NCBI GenBank assembly: GCA_964058805.1
Contig: CAXKVV010000267.1
Coordinates: 1-35,251, forward strand
Length of the DNA: 35,251 bases
Reading direction: 5' to 3'
Source: Schoenoplectus triqueter
Taxonomy: Eukaryota; Streptophyta; Magnoliopsida; Poales; Cyperaceae
Both the position numbers and the translations under genes were made by a program. Below, piece by piece: positions 34,610 to 35,251 of this stretch. The first letter of the stretch is position 1. The number at the start of each line of letters is the position of its first letter. Below the pieces are notes generated by a model that was given only the letters and a program-made list of their open reading frames with translations, did no database searches and was not told where the DNA came from.

Positions 34610-35019
34610 ATAAAGCTAGCGTGCTCCTAGGAGCCCGGAGACCTTTCGTGATTCTAGCTCAAAAAATATATCAAATGATCTCTAAATTTTGATTTATCAC
34701 TCTCATTAAAATTTTCATATTGAAATCTTATGGGGTACAAAAATTTGAGATGTTTTGAGTTTTCTAATTCACTTTTTCCAATTTTTGAAAATAATATACA
34801 AATATTGAATATTTTATTATTATTTTTAGAGTTGATTTTTAAAAATTGAAAAGAGTGACTTAGAAAATTTGAAACACCCCAATTTTTTGCTCCTCATATG
34901 ATTTCAATATGAAGAATTTAATGACAGTGATAAATCAAAATTTGGAGATCATTTGATATATTTTTTGAGCTAGAATTACGGAGAGACTCCATGCTCCTAG
35001 GAGCACGCTAGCTTTACTC
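34608..35019. mobile_element. C-type TA-bordered MITE with a different tip (C1), 412 bp
   Basis: Tips: left GAATAAAGCTAGCGTGC, right reverse complement GAGTAAAGCTAGCGTGC, both followed by the palindrome GCTCCTAGGAGC. The inner arms match the C-type elements at 32 kb (TTATGGGGTACAAAAATTTG, GATGTTTTGAG, CAAATTTTGATTTATCA), but the outer ~40 bases differ from theirs. The right border is (AT)n(CA)n at 35020-35038. No coding capacity. Confidence 0.82.
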
Positions 35020-35251
35020 ATATATATATACACACACATGAAAAATATAAATGGCGTTCTTAACAAAAAAAAAATAGAATTTAATTATCAGTTTTTCTAT
35101 TTATTTTTAAAATATAGTTCTTGTAAACTTGAACACAGGCTACGCTACTCTATACAGAGACGAGACCTATTATTATATTTACTAGATTTGTGGTTCATTT
35201 ATATATGAATTTTGATTATATCATTTATTACTAATAGTTTTACACTGTAGT
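35020..35251. other. Microsatellite border and AT-rich end of window
   Basis: (AT)n to about 35030 and CA repeats to 35038, then unremarkable AT-rich sequence to the window end. Nothing else seen. Confidence 0.6.

Noticed and set aside
1..35251. tRNA, rRNA, CRISPR, bacterial operons or viral genes
   Set aside because: Nothing of the kind was seen; the regular repeats are microsatellites, MITE arms or LTR-like motifs.

Overview
This is nuclear DNA from a flowering plant, most likely a eudicot, although the species cannot be named from the sequence. The evidence is spliceosomal genes with many GT/AG introns, long AT-rich spacers, a pyrimidine-rich 5' leader, plant-specific protein families and many short non-autonomous transposable elements. 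There is no prokaryotic or viral gene content. All gene models below were built by reading the splice sites and checking that phases add up.

Layout. (1) 1-2350, minus: the first four exons of a cytochrome b561/DOMON membrane redox protein, cut by the left window edge. A 3 x 52 bp minisatellite lies in its second intron. (2) 2351-18380: about 16 kb of AT-rich intergenic DNA with no intact gene. It holds several small DNA transposons that can be bounded by inverted ends and target duplications (8360-8889, 12463-12928, 16637-17056, perhaps 5668-5877), AT-rich dispersed repeats, and a decayed plus-strand SCP2 (sterol carrier protein 2) pseudogene at about 13.5-15.1 kb. The pseudogene's first exon is split by an AT-rich insertion. 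(3) 18459-30345, minus: a complete 22-exon gene of the plant CLU/TSS/REC family (1862 residues predicted), with a CT-rich leader at about 30.85-31.14 kb. A young 263-bp hairpin transposon with a perfect 9-bp target duplication sits in intron 8. (4) 31.2-35.25 kb: a pile of hairpin MITEs, each bordered by TA or TA/GA microsatellites, interrupted by what looks like a copia-type LTR (about 32.58-33.71 kb) with reiterated palindromic CGTTATAACG motifs.

The two living genes are unrelated in function. One should act in trans-membrane electron transfer at the cell surface or endomembranes, the other in cytosolic/nuclear control of organelle compartment size. They share only orientation. The most unusual material is the TA-bordered MITE cluster at the right end. 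Its members share an inner core and a degenerate terminal motif but carry different tips, and one is a chimera of two types.
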